Assembly: GCA_051872335.1 (NCBI GenBank) | Contig: JBJEDT010000025.1 | Location: 149,438 to 213,437 of the forward strand | Origin: SUG2458 sp051872335 | GTDB taxonomy: Bacteria; Bacillota_I; Bacilli_A; RFN20; CAG-826 | Length of the DNA stretch: 64,000 bases | Direction of reading: 5' to 3' | Part shown: positions 18,575 to 27,134 of the stretch, piece after piece | How positions within the stretch are numbered: the stretch's first letter is position 1 | Layout: every line of letters begins with the position of its first letter | Position numbers and translations under genes: made by a program | Notes under the pieces: generated by a model | What the model was told of the DNA's origin: nothing | Database searches by the model: none | The model's input: only the letters and a program-made list of their open reading frames with translations

Positions 18575-18988
18575 TTATTTTTCATTATTTTTCTTATTGT
18601 GATCTTTTTTAAAAAAATCGTATAATTTAGATTTTTTAAAAGATGTGCTTATTTTATCTTTGATTTTTTTAAATACTTTGTCATTTAGAAAATTTAATAT
18701 TTTTTCATGAAATTTATTAAATTTTGGAGCATAAAACTTAACATATATAAATAAACCTAATGCTATACATAAAAGATAATAAATACTTAATTTACCATTA
18801 CATATATTTACTAAAAATAAGAAATATAAATATGAAAAAGAAATAAATAAAGGTACTTCTAAGATAAATCTTTTAAATGTTCCTTCCCATTTATAAAATA
18901 TCCGATTAAACACATACCATAAATGAGTAAAAATAAAACCAAAAAAGATTGATCCAATTAGAGCTTGAAACTGTTGAAGTAAAGTCAT
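18575..18988 (-). CDS. yabQ: Spore cortex biosynthesis protein YabQ
   Basis: A 137-aa membrane protein. The N-terminus (QFQALIGSIFFGFIFTHLWYVFNRIF) and three or four hydrophobic segments match the YabQ family, needed for spore cortex formation in Bacillus. The basic C-terminal tail is rich in Lys. It ends one base from the end of the convergent CRP-family gene and starts two bases after yabP, so yabP and yabQ are one transcript. In Bacillus, divIC comes next; here the regulator, transporter and hydrogenase lie between. Confidence 0.82.
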   Translation of the reverse strand: MTLLQQFQALIGSIFFGFIFTHLWYVFNRIFYKWEGTFKRFILEVPLFISFSYLYFLFLVNICNGKLSIYYLLCIALGLFIYVKFYAPKFNKFHEKILNFLNDKVFKKIKDKISTSFKKSKLYDFFKKDHNKKNNEK

Positions 18989-18990
18989 TA

Positions 18991-19269
18991 CTATTTAAAT
19001 AACTTTTTTATAAATGATTCTTTACTTTCTTTTCCTTTACCAACATAAGAGACACTATCAATTGTACCTTTAATTAATAGTGTCCCACTATCCATATTCA
19101 TTGTGCCAATTGCTAAATCATTTCCTGTTACATGTAAAAAACCCATTACTGTATCAAGCAAAAACTCTTTATGATCAAAACTATCAATCTTTTTAACTCC
19201 TGTAATTGAAACTTGTTTACGTTCAGTGATTGTAATTGTATGTGTTAAATTACTTTCAGATAATTCCAT
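18991..19269 (-). CDS. yabP: Sporulation protein YabP
   Basis: A 92-aa protein of the YabP family. It has the typical HTITITERKQVSITGVKKIDSFD start, then LLDTVMGFLHVTGNDLAIG and a beta-rich end. YabP is required for spore cortex assembly in Bacillus, although its molecular action is unclear. It sits between spoVT and yabQ as in Bacillus, but yabN and yabO are missing here. Its ribosome binding site AAGGGG lies in the 3' arm of a small hairpin. Confidence 0.88.
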   Translation of the reverse strand: MELSESNLTHTITITERKQVSITGVKKIDSFDHKEFLLDTVMGFLHVTGNDLAIGTMNMDSGTLLIKGTIDSVSYVGKGKESKESFIKKLFK

Positions 19270-19276
19270 ATATTAA

Positions 19277-19301
19277 CCCCTTTTAACGATATGCTAAAAG
19301 G
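19277..19301 (-). promoter_or_regulatory. Hairpin that covers the yabP ribosome binding site
   Basis: CCTTTTA (19279-19285) and TAAAAGG (19295-19301) pair over a nine-base loop. On the minus strand the 3' arm overlaps AAAAGGGG, eight bases before the yabP ATG. It lacks a T run, so it is more likely to tune translation than to terminate. Confidence 0.4.
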
Positions 19302-19317
19302 AAAGGTATTATAACTT

Positions 19318-19842
19318 TTATTGTCGAATAAATGCTGTTAATAGATTTCTAAATGACATTAGTATTTTATTTTCTTCATTTGATAAAGGAGTAGAAGAAA
19401 AAACTATTAAACAACCAAAAAGCTCAGAATCATAAGCTAAAGGATAAGCAAAAAAATTATAATATTTACCCTCACTATTCAAGTCCTCGTGAATAAATTG
19501 CGTTGTTTTTCTTTTTTCTATTTCATCTTGTACATGAATAGATATTTCTTTATTAATGATATTGTTATAAATAGAATCACTATTAACACATATTACTTTA
19601 TTTTTTGAACATAAAGCTATGTGATAATGAAGCTCTTTATATAAAGAATCAATAATTAAACTTAATTCTTTTATATTCTGTACATATGTATCATGAAGAG
19701 AAACAGTAACTGTATCATCTTCAATATTATAAGAAACAACTACCCTATCTCCTTCTTTAAGTCTCATTTTATTTCTTATTAATTTAGGAATTACTATCCT
19801 TCCTAGTTCGTCTATTCTTCTAATAGTTCCTATTTTTTCCAT
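19318..19842 (-). CDS. spoVT: Stage V sporulation protein T
   Basis: A 174-aa regulator. Residues 1-50 are an AbrB-type swapped-hairpin DNA-binding domain (GTIRRIDELGRIVIPKLIRNKM). Residues 55-174 form a GAF-like domain. SpoVT modulates forespore sigma G genes in Bacillus. The length and domain order match the family. It lies 50 bases after mfd, as in Bacillus, and leads into yabP-yabQ. A terminator-like hairpin directly upstream contains its ribosome binding site. Confidence 0.93.
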   Translation of the reverse strand: MEKIGTIRRIDELGRIVIPKLIRNKMRLKEGDRVVVSYNIEDDTVTVSLHDTYVQNIKELSLIIDSLYKELHYHIALCSKNKVICVNSDSIYNNIINKEISIHVQDEIEKRKTTQFIHEDLNSEGKYYNFFAYPLAYDSELFGCLIVFSSTPLSNEENKILMSFRNLLTAFIRQ

Positions 19843-19848
19843 ATAAAA

Positions 19849-19882
19849 AACACCTCCTTTATAGTATTTACAAGGAAGTGTT
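19849..19882 (-). terminator. Terminator-like hairpin whose 3' arm is the spoVT ribosome binding site
   Basis: On the minus strand AACACTTCCTT and AAGGAGGTGTT pair with one mismatch and are followed by TTTTTTAT and then the spoVT ATG. The AAGGAGG is the spoVT ribosome binding site. The element could terminate the mfd transcript, hide the spoVT site in readthrough RNA, or both. Confidence 0.5.
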
Positions 19883-19892
19883 ATTTATGTAA

Positions 19893-22800
19893 TTAATTTA
19901 AATTTGATTTAGATAAGTTAAATAAAATTTTATTAACATCTTCAAATTTATCTATCCATTCACCTTTTTTATAAAAACTAACATGAACTTCACCTTTAAT
20001 AAAATTAACTTTTAAATAAGTAATATACTTTTGTAATTCTTTAAATAAAATATAACCCATACCATCGATATTTGAAAATTGTTTAGTACAAATTAAATCA
20101 ATGCGTTCTTTATATTCATTTGTTTCTTTTAACCAATTACCTTGTTGATATAACGTGATTCTTCTTTTAGTAAATAGTAGTTCTACTTCACTAGGTAAGG
20201 TTCCATATATATCTTTAACTTTATCATTTAATTCAGTAAGTTCTTCAAATGTTTTGGCTTCATCTATTTCTTTATATATATCTATTTTTTCACCTTTACT
20301 TATATAACTAGATGGAATATATGCATCAAGAGATAATATCTTACTAGCCTCATTAGAAAAGAGTTCTTTTTCTTCTCCTTTCTTTTCGCTAAGTGCTTCA
20401 TTTAATAATTGGATATACATATCAATACCAACTGAATCAATAAAACCAGCTTGTTCTGGACCTAAAATATCACCTGCTCCTCTTATAATCAAATCACGTT
20501 GAGCAATCTTATATCCACTACCAAGTTCAGTAAATTCTTGAATAGCTTTAAGTCTTTTCTTAGCATCATCATTCATATTTTTATTACCTTTGTATAAAAG
20601 ATAAGCATAAGCAATACGATTCCCACGTCCTACTCTTCCTTTAATTTGATATAGTTGAGCAAGACCAAAGCAATCAGCGTTTTCAATAATTATCATATTA
20701 GCATTTGGTATATCAATTCCTGTTTCAATAATAGATGTGCAAACTAAAACATCAATTTCTCCATTATAGAACTTAATCATTACATCTTCGATATCATCTT
20801 TTTCCATTTGTCCATGGACAATACCGATACGTGCTCCTTTAACTATACTTTGTAAATATGTTGCCTTTTCATATATTGTTGTAACATTATTATGAACATA
20901 GAAAACTTGCCCTTTTCGTGCTAGTTCACGTTCTAATAATTCTTTAATTACATTATTATCTTGAGGCATAACATAAGTCTGAATTGGCATTCTATTGACT
21001 GGAGCAGAATTAAGTTGAGATAAACTTCTTATTCCAATTAAAGACATTTGTAAAGTACGTGGAATAGGAGTTGCTGATAAAGATAAAACATCAACATTAG
21101 TTTTAAGTTCTTTTATCTTTTCTTTTTGTGCAACTCCAAATCTTTGTTCTTCGTCGACAATTAAAAGACCTAAATCTTTATACTTAATATCTTTAGATAA
21201 TAATTTATGAGTACCTATAACTAAATGGATTGATCCATCTTCTACACCCTTTAAATATGCTTTCTGTCTAACACTAGGAATTAATCTAGAAAAGATTGCA
21301 ATCTTAATTCCAAAAGTGGCAAAACGTTCAACAGCTCTTTCATAGTGTTGTCTAGCAAGTAAAGTAGTTGGACATAATAAAGCTACTTGCTTACCACTAT
21401 TAATTGCTTTAAAAGCAGCTCTAAAAGCAAGTTCAGTTTTTCCAAATCCAACATCTCCACATAATAAACGATCCATTGGAGTTTCACTTTCCATATCCTT
21501 TTTAATTTCTTCCATTGCTTCTTTTTGTCCACTAGTTAATTCAAAAGGAAATAAAGATTCAAAAGCATATTGGAATTCATCATCTTCTTTAAAAGCAAAA
21601 CCTTTCTTTTGCATACGAGTAGCATAAAGTTCAATAAGTTTTTCAGCAATAGTATTAACTCTTTCTTTAATGCGTTTCTTAGTTCTATCCCATTCATTAG
21701 AGTTAAGTTTATTAAGTTTAGGAACAGCACCTTCTTTTCCTATATATTTTCTAATTAATTTAAATTGTTCAACAGGTACATATAAAACTCCATTATCTGC
21801 ATATTGAATATGTAAATAGTCTCGATGTATTCCATCAACTTCTAGGGTTTCTACATCAATGAATTTACCAATACCATTTTTTTCATGAACAACATAATCT
21901 CCTGGCTCGAGATCTTGATAAGATTTTAATATCACTGCACTTTTATATCTATTTAAGAAACGGGACATTTTTGATTGATAGCCAAGTAATTCACGTGAAC
22001 TTAAAAATACTATTTGCTCATCAACTAATTCAAAACCATTTTCAAGAGCAAATAAACATATACCTATTTTTTTATTAGGTATATCAAATGGCTTTACTTG
22101 TTCATATTCAATTTCATTATCATCAAGCAATAATTCGATAGCTTTCTTTTGGTGTTCTGTTGATAAACATAAAATAATATGTTTTGCTCTATCTAAGTAA
22201 CTTTCAATTAAAGTCAATGCTCCAGCAATAGTATTTGATCCACCGACAATTGAACGAGCATTAAAAACAATATCATTTTCTGAAGATGCAAAAGATGAAC
22301 AATAAATAACTTGATGAGTTGATAATACTTTTGTAAGTGATTGATACATTGATAAAGAACCCATCATAAATCCTTTATCATATTGGTCCATAAAGAAATC
22401 ACTTACTTCTTTGTTTAATATATCAGTAGTAGTTAATAAAGCTTCTTTATTACAAATAACATTAATGGAATTAGAAGAATAATCTAATATAGAATAATGA
22501 TTATTTTGAATAAATCCATAATATTTATATAAGTTTTCACTAATATTATTATTCTTAATTAAATCGATATCTCTAAATACAATATCGTTTAATGAATTCA
22601 CTAAATTACAATCAATATTGGTAATATCAAAACTCAATCTAGTCTTAATTTTATCTTCAAAGTCTTCTTTTTCATCAGAAGATAAAATAATATCAGTACT
22701 TGGTAAAATCGATACTTCATCGACTTTGCTAATTGATCGTTGAGTTGATATATCAAAAATTCGTATAGATTCTAAAGTATCATCAAAAAATTCCATTCGT

Positions 22801-23357
22801 ATTGGATTATTATTGTTAACACTAAAGATATCGATGATATCTCCTCTAATAGCAAATTGCATTGATTGATCAATTTTATTTACTCTAATATATCCATTAT
22901 CAATTAACACTTTTTTAATATCTTCAATATTATATGAATTATCTACTTTAAAATTTAAAACCTTACTTTTAAATAATTCAGGCGAAGGTACATAACGTAA
23001 AATAGATGCTGTATGAGTTATTAAAACATAATTATCTTTTTTTAATAATTCATCCATTACAAAAAGACGTTGAGCAAGCATTTCTTTTGAAGAAGCTACA
23101 CTTTCTACTCTTAACATTTCATCTACAGGATAAAACAAACAGTTTTCTTCTCCAATAAAGCACGATAATAAATCATAAACTTTTTGAGCATTATAAAGAT
23201 TAGAAGCAATTACATTAAATTTTCCACCACTACTTTTAAAATTAGATGCTACAACAAGAGCTACTCCGATTGTATCATCCACGACAAAAGATCCCTTTTT
23301 GTTAGAAAGGGAAGATATCAATATATTCTTATTTAATAAAGAAAATAAATCGTCCAA
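19893..23357 (-). CDS. mfd: Transcription-repair coupling factor Mfd
   Basis: An 1154-aa ATPase that removes stalled RNA polymerase and recruits UvrA. I choose the TTG at 23357 as start because AAAGGAG is eight bases upstream; the ATG at 23423 would add 22 residues. The UvrB-homology part is followed by the RNA-polymerase interaction domain (YVVHEKNGIGKF near 495 from the upstream ATG), the helicase core with LCGDVGFGKTELAFRAA, the DEEQ box LIVDEEQRFG, and QIKGRVGRG, then the C-terminal TRCF domain. Expected length for a Firmicute. It heads the spoVT-yabP-yabQ block. Confidence 0.95.
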   Translation of the reverse strand: MDDLFSLLNKNILISSLSNKKGSFVVDDTIGVALVVASNFKSSGGKFNVIASNLYNAQKVYDLLSCFIGEENCLFYPVDEMLRVESVASSKEMLAQRLFVMDELLKKDNYVLITHTASILRYVPSPELFKSKVLNFKVDNSYNIEDIKKVLIDNGYIRVNKIDQSMQFAIRGDIIDIFSVNNNNPIRMEFFDDTLESIRIFDISTQRSISKVDEVSILPSTDIILSSDEKEDFEDKIKTRLSFDITNIDCNLVNSLNDIVFRDIDLIKNNNISENLYKYYGFIQNNHYSILDYSSNSINVICNKEALLTTTDILNKEVSDFFMDQYDKGFMMGSLSMYQSLTKVLSTHQVIYCSSFASSENDIVFNARSIVGGSNTIAGALTLIESYLDRAKHIILCLSTEHQKKAIELLLDDNEIEYEQVKPFDIPNKKIGICLFALENGFELVDEQIVFLSSRELLGYQSKMSRFLNRYKSAVILKSYQDLEPGDYVVHEKNGIGKFIDVETLEVDGIHRDYLHIQYADNGVLYVPVEQFKLIRKYIGKEGAVPKLNKLNSNEWDRTKKRIKERVNTIAEKLIELYATRMQKKGFAFKEDDEFQYAFESLFPFELTSGQKEAMEEIKKDMESETPMDRLLCGDVGFGKTELAFRAAFKAINSGKQVALLCPTTLLARQHYERAVERFATFGIKIAIFSRLIPSVRQKAYLKGVEDGSIHLVIGTHKLLSKDIKYKDLGLLIVDEEQRFGVAQKEKIKELKTNVDVLSLSATPIPRTLQMSLIGIRSLSQLNSAPVNRMPIQTYVMPQDNNVIKELLERELARKGQVFYVHNNVTTIYEKATYLQSIVKGARIGIVHGQMEKDDIEDVMIKFYNGEIDVLVCTSIIETGIDIPNANMIIIENADCFGLAQLYQIKGRVGRGNRIAYAYLLYKGNKNMNDDAKKRLKAIQEFTELGSGYKIAQRDLIIRGAGDILGPEQAGFIDSVGIDMYIQLLNEALSEKKGEEKELFSNEASKILSLDAYIPSSYISKGEKIDIYKEIDEAKTFEELTELNDKVKDIYGTLPSEVELLFTKRRITLYQQGNWLKETNEYKERIDLICTKQFSNIDGMGYILFKELQKYITYLKVNFIKGEVHVSFYKKGEWIDKFEDVNKILFNLSKSNLN

Positions 23358-23520
23358 ACAATACGCTCCTTTATTAGTGGTTTTCACATTTAATAATTTA
23401 CAATAAATATACATCAATAACAAGGTAAAATATTATATGAGATAGTATCACTTATTAATTATTAAATAATAAAACAAAAACAATATTTCAATGTATTATA
23501 AATATTTTTAACTTCCAATT

Positions 23521-24243
23521 TTATTTAGTATATATAGAATTTATTCTATTTTTTGCAATATCAAAATACTTCTTTTCCTTTTCAATACCAATAAATATTC
23601 TATTTCTTTTCTTGGCAACATAACCTGTAGTTCCACTTCCCATAAATGGGTCTAACACAATATCTTTTTCATTGGTAGCAGAAATTATAATTCTGTCTAA
23701 TAAACATTCCGGTTTTTGAGTGGGATGATAACCAAATTTTTTTTCATTTATTTGTACAGCAGAGAGATTCCAAACATCCTGCATTTCTTCATTGTTAACT
23801 TTAAACATGTCTTTATAATTAAAAGTCTTATTTTTCCCCTTACTAGCCCATATAATGAACTCATAAGAAAATCTAAATTTATTTTTATATATTAATGGTG
23901 GTGGATCAATCTTATGCCAAATAATAATATTAATGATTCTGAATCCAATTTTTTTCATTTGTTGCTGAACATCAAAAATATTATGTTGAGTTCCACTCAC
24001 CCAAATTGTTCCACCAACTTTTAATAATCTATAACATTCACTTAACCATTCATAGTTAAATTTACTAATATCCTCATAACGAGAGGCTTTATCCCATTCA
24101 CCTTTATTGACTGACACAACTCTACCATTATGAATAGATAAACCGCCATTAGATAAAAAATATGGTGGATCTGCAAACACCATATCTATTTTATTTGAAG
24201 GCATAGTCTTCATTACTTTAATACAATCATCGTTATATAACAT
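23521..24243 (-). CDS. Second DpnA-like adenine-N6 DNA methyltransferase
   Basis: A 240-aa methyltransferase of the N6/N4 family. Motif IV ADPPYFLSNGG comes first (about 25-35) and motif I DPFMGSGTTG last (about 202-211), the beta-class order. It closely resembles the other DpnA-like gene at 25216-26004 (shared SVDKGxWDK-like, HNI, and YHPTQKPxxLLDRII segments). DpnA methylates GATC and can act on single-stranded DNA, protecting incoming DNA during transformation. Having two copies around one endonuclease is unusual. It is the last gene of the operon, 77 bases after the endonuclease. Confidence 0.88.
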   Translation of the reverse strand: MLYNDDCIKVMKTMPSNKIDMVFADPPYFLSNGGLSIHNGRVVSVNKGEWDKASRYEDISKFNYEWLSECYRLLKVGGTIWVSGTQHNIFDVQQQMKKIGFRIINIIIWHKIDPPPLIYKNKFRFSYEFIIWASKGKNKTFNYKDMFKVNNEEMQDVWNLSAVQINEKKFGYHPTQKPECLLDRIIISATNEKDIVLDPFMGSGTTGYVAKKRNRIFIGIEKEKKYFDIAKNRINSIYTK

Positions 24244-24320
24244 AAAAAGTCCTCACAATAATTATTTAGCAAAAATTTAAATTTTTCCTAAAAATATTTT
24301 AAGAACTTATGATGTGTTTA

Positions 24321-25211
24321 TTAGATTCTTACTAAATTTAAAAGTTTATACAAAGCTCCATCTTCTAAATCTTTTAGATTGTACATTGTTGGTAAAACAT
24401 CAAAAGTTTCTTCTAAATTATGTTTTGCCGTGTTCCAGCCAATGCCATCAGTAAACCAAACAAAGGTAAATCCATCTATTTGTTTTGATTCAATAGCTAA
24501 GTTCTTATAACTTCTCGCAGTTTCATTTAATTTAGAACCACTACTTCCATAAAAATTACACTCGCATGCATATACATGATTATTAACATATAAAACAAAA
24601 TCAAATCTTTTTTCTGTTTTTCCTTGATTACTTATACAATTTAAGTCTAAATTAAATTTCTCTTCAATTTCGGATTTAGTCATTTCTTTAAAATAAGAAA
24701 CTCCTTTTACCAAACCATATTTAACTAAATAAGATTCAACTAAATCTTCCATTGCATCACCAGTTCTATTTTTTCTTCCATTAGTATCCATACCAACTTC
24801 TACACCAGTTACATAATCAACTAAATTATTTATAATATGATTTTCTAACAAATCAAATAGGCCTGTTTCTCGCATAAAATATTTGCACTCTTCATAATGG
24901 CAGTAAGAATTATTTGAATATTGATTGTAGTCAAATTTATATATTTTTGCTCCATTTCCATCTTGACAATAAATTTCTTTTTCTCGTTTAGCAATCAAAA
25001 TTGGAATAACTCTTAAAATATCAGGATATTTTCCTAAAAGGTTTTCAAAATCCTGCTCAATATGTTTACTACCAATTAAAGAATTTAATATATTTAATTC
25101 TACCTTTATATTGTCAACGTTTGCATAGCATTTATCAAAATCAACATAGTATTTATACGTTGCAATTGTATCTTTCATTGTAGATAGCCATTCATTAAAT
25201 TTTCTTTCCAT
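24321..25211 (-). CDS. DpnII/MboI-type restriction endonuclease (GATC)
   Basis: A 296-aa endonuclease of the DpnII family, which cuts unmethylated GATC. The C-terminal half carries the PD-(D/E)XK-like core. RTGDAMEDLVESYL has the helix Glu, FDFVLYVNN the Asp, and YACECNFY the Glu-x-Asn that replaces Glu-x-Lys. The family's length is about 290 residues, so it is complete. It lies four bases after dpnA and shares the operon with methylases of the same specificity, as in the streptococcal dpnM-dpnA-dpnB set. The GATC specificity follows from the family. Confidence 0.9.
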   Translation of the reverse strand: MERKFNEWLSTMKDTIATYKYYVDFDKCYANVDNIKVELNILNSLIGSKHIEQDFENLLGKYPDILRVIPILIAKREKEIYCQDGNGAKIYKFDYNQYSNNSYCHYEECKYFMRETGLFDLLENHIINNLVDYVTGVEVGMDTNGRKNRTGDAMEDLVESYLVKYGLVKGVSYFKEMTKSEIEEKFNLDLNCISNQGKTEKRFDFVLYVNNHVYACECNFYGSSGSKLNETARSYKNLAIESKQIDGFTFVWFTDGIGWNTAKHNLEETFDVLPTMYNLKDLEDGALYKLLNLVRI

Positions 25212-25215
25212 TTAT

Positions 25216-26004
25216 TTATTCCTCCTGTTTATTTATTAATTCTAAATATCTTCTTTTTGTTAATTCACAATACTCTAATTCTTTCTCAATACCAATATAT
25301 CTTCTATTTAATTTTAAACTAACTAATCCAGTTGTGCCACTACCATTAAAAGGATCTAGTACTAAATCTCCTTCATTAGTAGAAGCTAAAATAATTCTTT
25401 TAAGTAACGCTAATGGCTTTTGAGTAGGATGTTTGCCATATTTTTTTTCTTCTTTTGTTGGTAAAGGAATCAACCAAACATCTTTCATTTGCTTGCCACC
25501 ATTAGTTTCTTTCATCAAGAAATAATTAAATATATGTTTCCCTTTTTTCTTTGGAGTTAATTGCTTTCTTGCCCATAAAATTGTTTCAGTAGAATTTGTA
25601 AAACATCTGCAAGCTAAATTAGGAGCAGGATTGGGTTTTTGCCAAGTTATATTATTAATAATTGAAAATCCTTCTAATTCTAAAGCCATACCAATAACAT
25701 AAATATTATGAAATGTCCCACTAATCCAGATAGTACCATTATCTTTTAGTACATTCCTACATAGTCGAATCCATTTTCTATTAAAGTCTATTTTCTCTTC
25801 AATTGTTATTGATTTATCCCATGCACCTTTATCAACTGATACTTGTTTTCCAGAATGACAAGATACGCCACCACTTGATAAAAAGTAAGGTGGATCAGCA
25901 AATATCATATCCACCGATTGTGGCTTTAACAATTTTAATATTTTAAAACAATCATCATTATATAAAGTAAAATCATTTTCGTTTATAAATATTGTTTTAT
26001 TCAT
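25216..26004 (-). CDS. DpnA-like adenine-N6 DNA methyltransferase
   Basis: A 262-aa beta-class methyltransferase. Motif IV is ADPPYFLSSGG (about 36-46) and motif I DPFNGSGTTG near residue 225. KHPTQKPLALLKRII between them is typical of DpnA. In Streptococcus DpnA protects single-stranded or newly entered DNA from DpnII. Its start overlaps the end of the XRE-fused Dam gene by eight bases, so the two are coupled. The nearby second copy at 23521-24243 differs enough that the pair probably arose by old duplication or separate acquisition. Confidence 0.9.
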   Translation of the reverse strand: MNKTIFINENDFTLYNDDCFKILKLLKPQSVDMIFADPPYFLSSGGVSCHSGKQVSVDKGAWDKSITIEEKIDFNRKWIRLCRNVLKDNGTIWISGTFHNIYVIGMALELEGFSIINNITWQKPNPAPNLACRCFTNSTETILWARKQLTPKKKGKHIFNYFLMKETNGGKQMKDVWLIPLPTKEEKKYGKHPTQKPLALLKRIILASTNEGDLVLDPFNGSGTTGLVSLKLNRRYIGIEKELEYCELTKRRYLELINKQEE

Positions 26005-27046
26005 AATTAGTAATAATCACTTCTTCTACTTCACCACGGCCATCTGCTTTTGCATTAATCATTCTTTTTGCAGGCACGACAGTAATATGAAATCCTTTAT
26101 ATAATTCATTAATAAACTTTGTATTATGATTGCTTAACATTAAATATACACCTTTTTTTGATAATTCCTTAAAAACATTAGCAAGTCTAATTTGCTCATC
26201 TTTTCCAAATGAATTTTTATCATAAGCAGTGAAACTTTCCTTCTCGTCCCATGAATCATATGGTGGATCAAAATAAACAAAATCCCCCGCTTTTGCATTT
26301 TTAACTGCAACTTCAAAATCAACATTAGTAATAACAGGCTTTCTATTTTTAAAAAAGATATTTAAATTATCAAATGTTTTTCTATCAAAACAATTAATAT
26401 ATTTTTTCTTACCAGATGGAACATTAAAATAGCCTTTTGAATTAACTCTATATAATCCATTAAAACAAGCTTTGTTAAGATATATCATTCTTCCTGCTCT
26501 TACATGAATTGGAAGTTTATTGAAGTCATCTAATTTATCCATTTCTCTAACACGATAATAATATTCTTCAGAATGATTAACTTCATGTTTTAGTAATTCT
26601 TCTTTTAGCAATGAGAACAACTGATTATCTTCTAAACATTTATAAACACAAATAAGTTCTTCATTAGCATCATTAATAGAAAATGCTTTCGGTTGTAATT
26701 TAAATAATAAAGCTCCACCACCTACAAATGGTTCAAAATATCTATTGAATGATTCAGGTAAATGAGATTCAATAACATCCAAGAGTTGTGTTTTTCCACC
26801 AGCCCATTTCACAAAGGGATGAACTTCCAAATTCTTTACTTCTCTAACAGGCACTAATTTCATTCCTAATGCATCATATATTTTTGCAATAGTATTAAAT
26901 GTAACACCAGTAACAGTTCCTTTTTCTATTTTTGATAATTGTGCTCTATCCATACCACATAAAAAAGATAATTGCTCTTGAGACAATCCCGCTTGAATTC
27001 TAAAATTACGAATATCATTTCCTAAAGAAGCTAGCATCATTTCCAT
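25997..27046 (-). CDS. XRE-HTH fused to Dam/DpnM adenine methyltransferase
   Basis: A 349-aa fusion. I start it at 27046, where AAGGAG lies eight bases upstream. Residues 1-65 are an XRE helix-turn-helix (FRIQAGLSQEQLSFLCGMDRAQLSKIEKG). Residues 78-349 form a D12-class adenine methylase, with FVKWAGGKTQLL and EPFVGGGALLFKL for SAM binding and YFDPPYDSW as the catalytic motif. It would methylate GATC and also act as regulator of its own operon, a role known from other methylases with HTH extensions. An 18-base dyad upstream is a candidate operator. Confidence 0.9.
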   Translation of the reverse strand: MEMMLASLGNDIRNFRIQAGLSQEQLSFLCGMDRAQLSKIEKGTVTGVTFNTIAKIYDALGMKLVPVREVKNLEVHPFVKWAGGKTQLLDVIESHLPESFNRYFEPFVGGGALLFKLQPKAFSINDANEELICVYKCLEDNQLFSLLKEELLKHEVNHSEEYYYRVREMDKLDDFNKLPIHVRAGRMIYLNKACFNGLYRVNSKGYFNVPSGKKKYINCFDRKTFDNLNIFFKNRKPVITNVDFEVAVKNAKAGDFVYFDPPYDSWDEKESFTAYDKNSFGKDEQIRLANVFKELSKKGVYLMLSNHNTKFINELYKGFHITVVPAKRMINAKADGRGEVEEVIITNYE

Positions 27047-27100
27047 ATAAAAATCTCCTTGTATTACTATCAAGAAAATCTTATCATAATTCGTTAGATT

Positions 27101-27118
27101 TGTGTATAAAAATACACA
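27101..27118. promoter_or_regulatory. Dyad upstream of the XRE-methylase gene
   Basis: TGTGTAT and ATACACA (27101-27107 and 27112-27118) are perfect 7-base arms with spacer AAAA. The dyad lies about 55 bases upstream of the methylase start, next to a possible -10 (TATGAT on the minus strand). It fits an operator for the XRE domain that would regulate the restriction-modification operon. Confidence 0.5.
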
Positions 27119-27134
27119 CCATTTTTTTAATATT

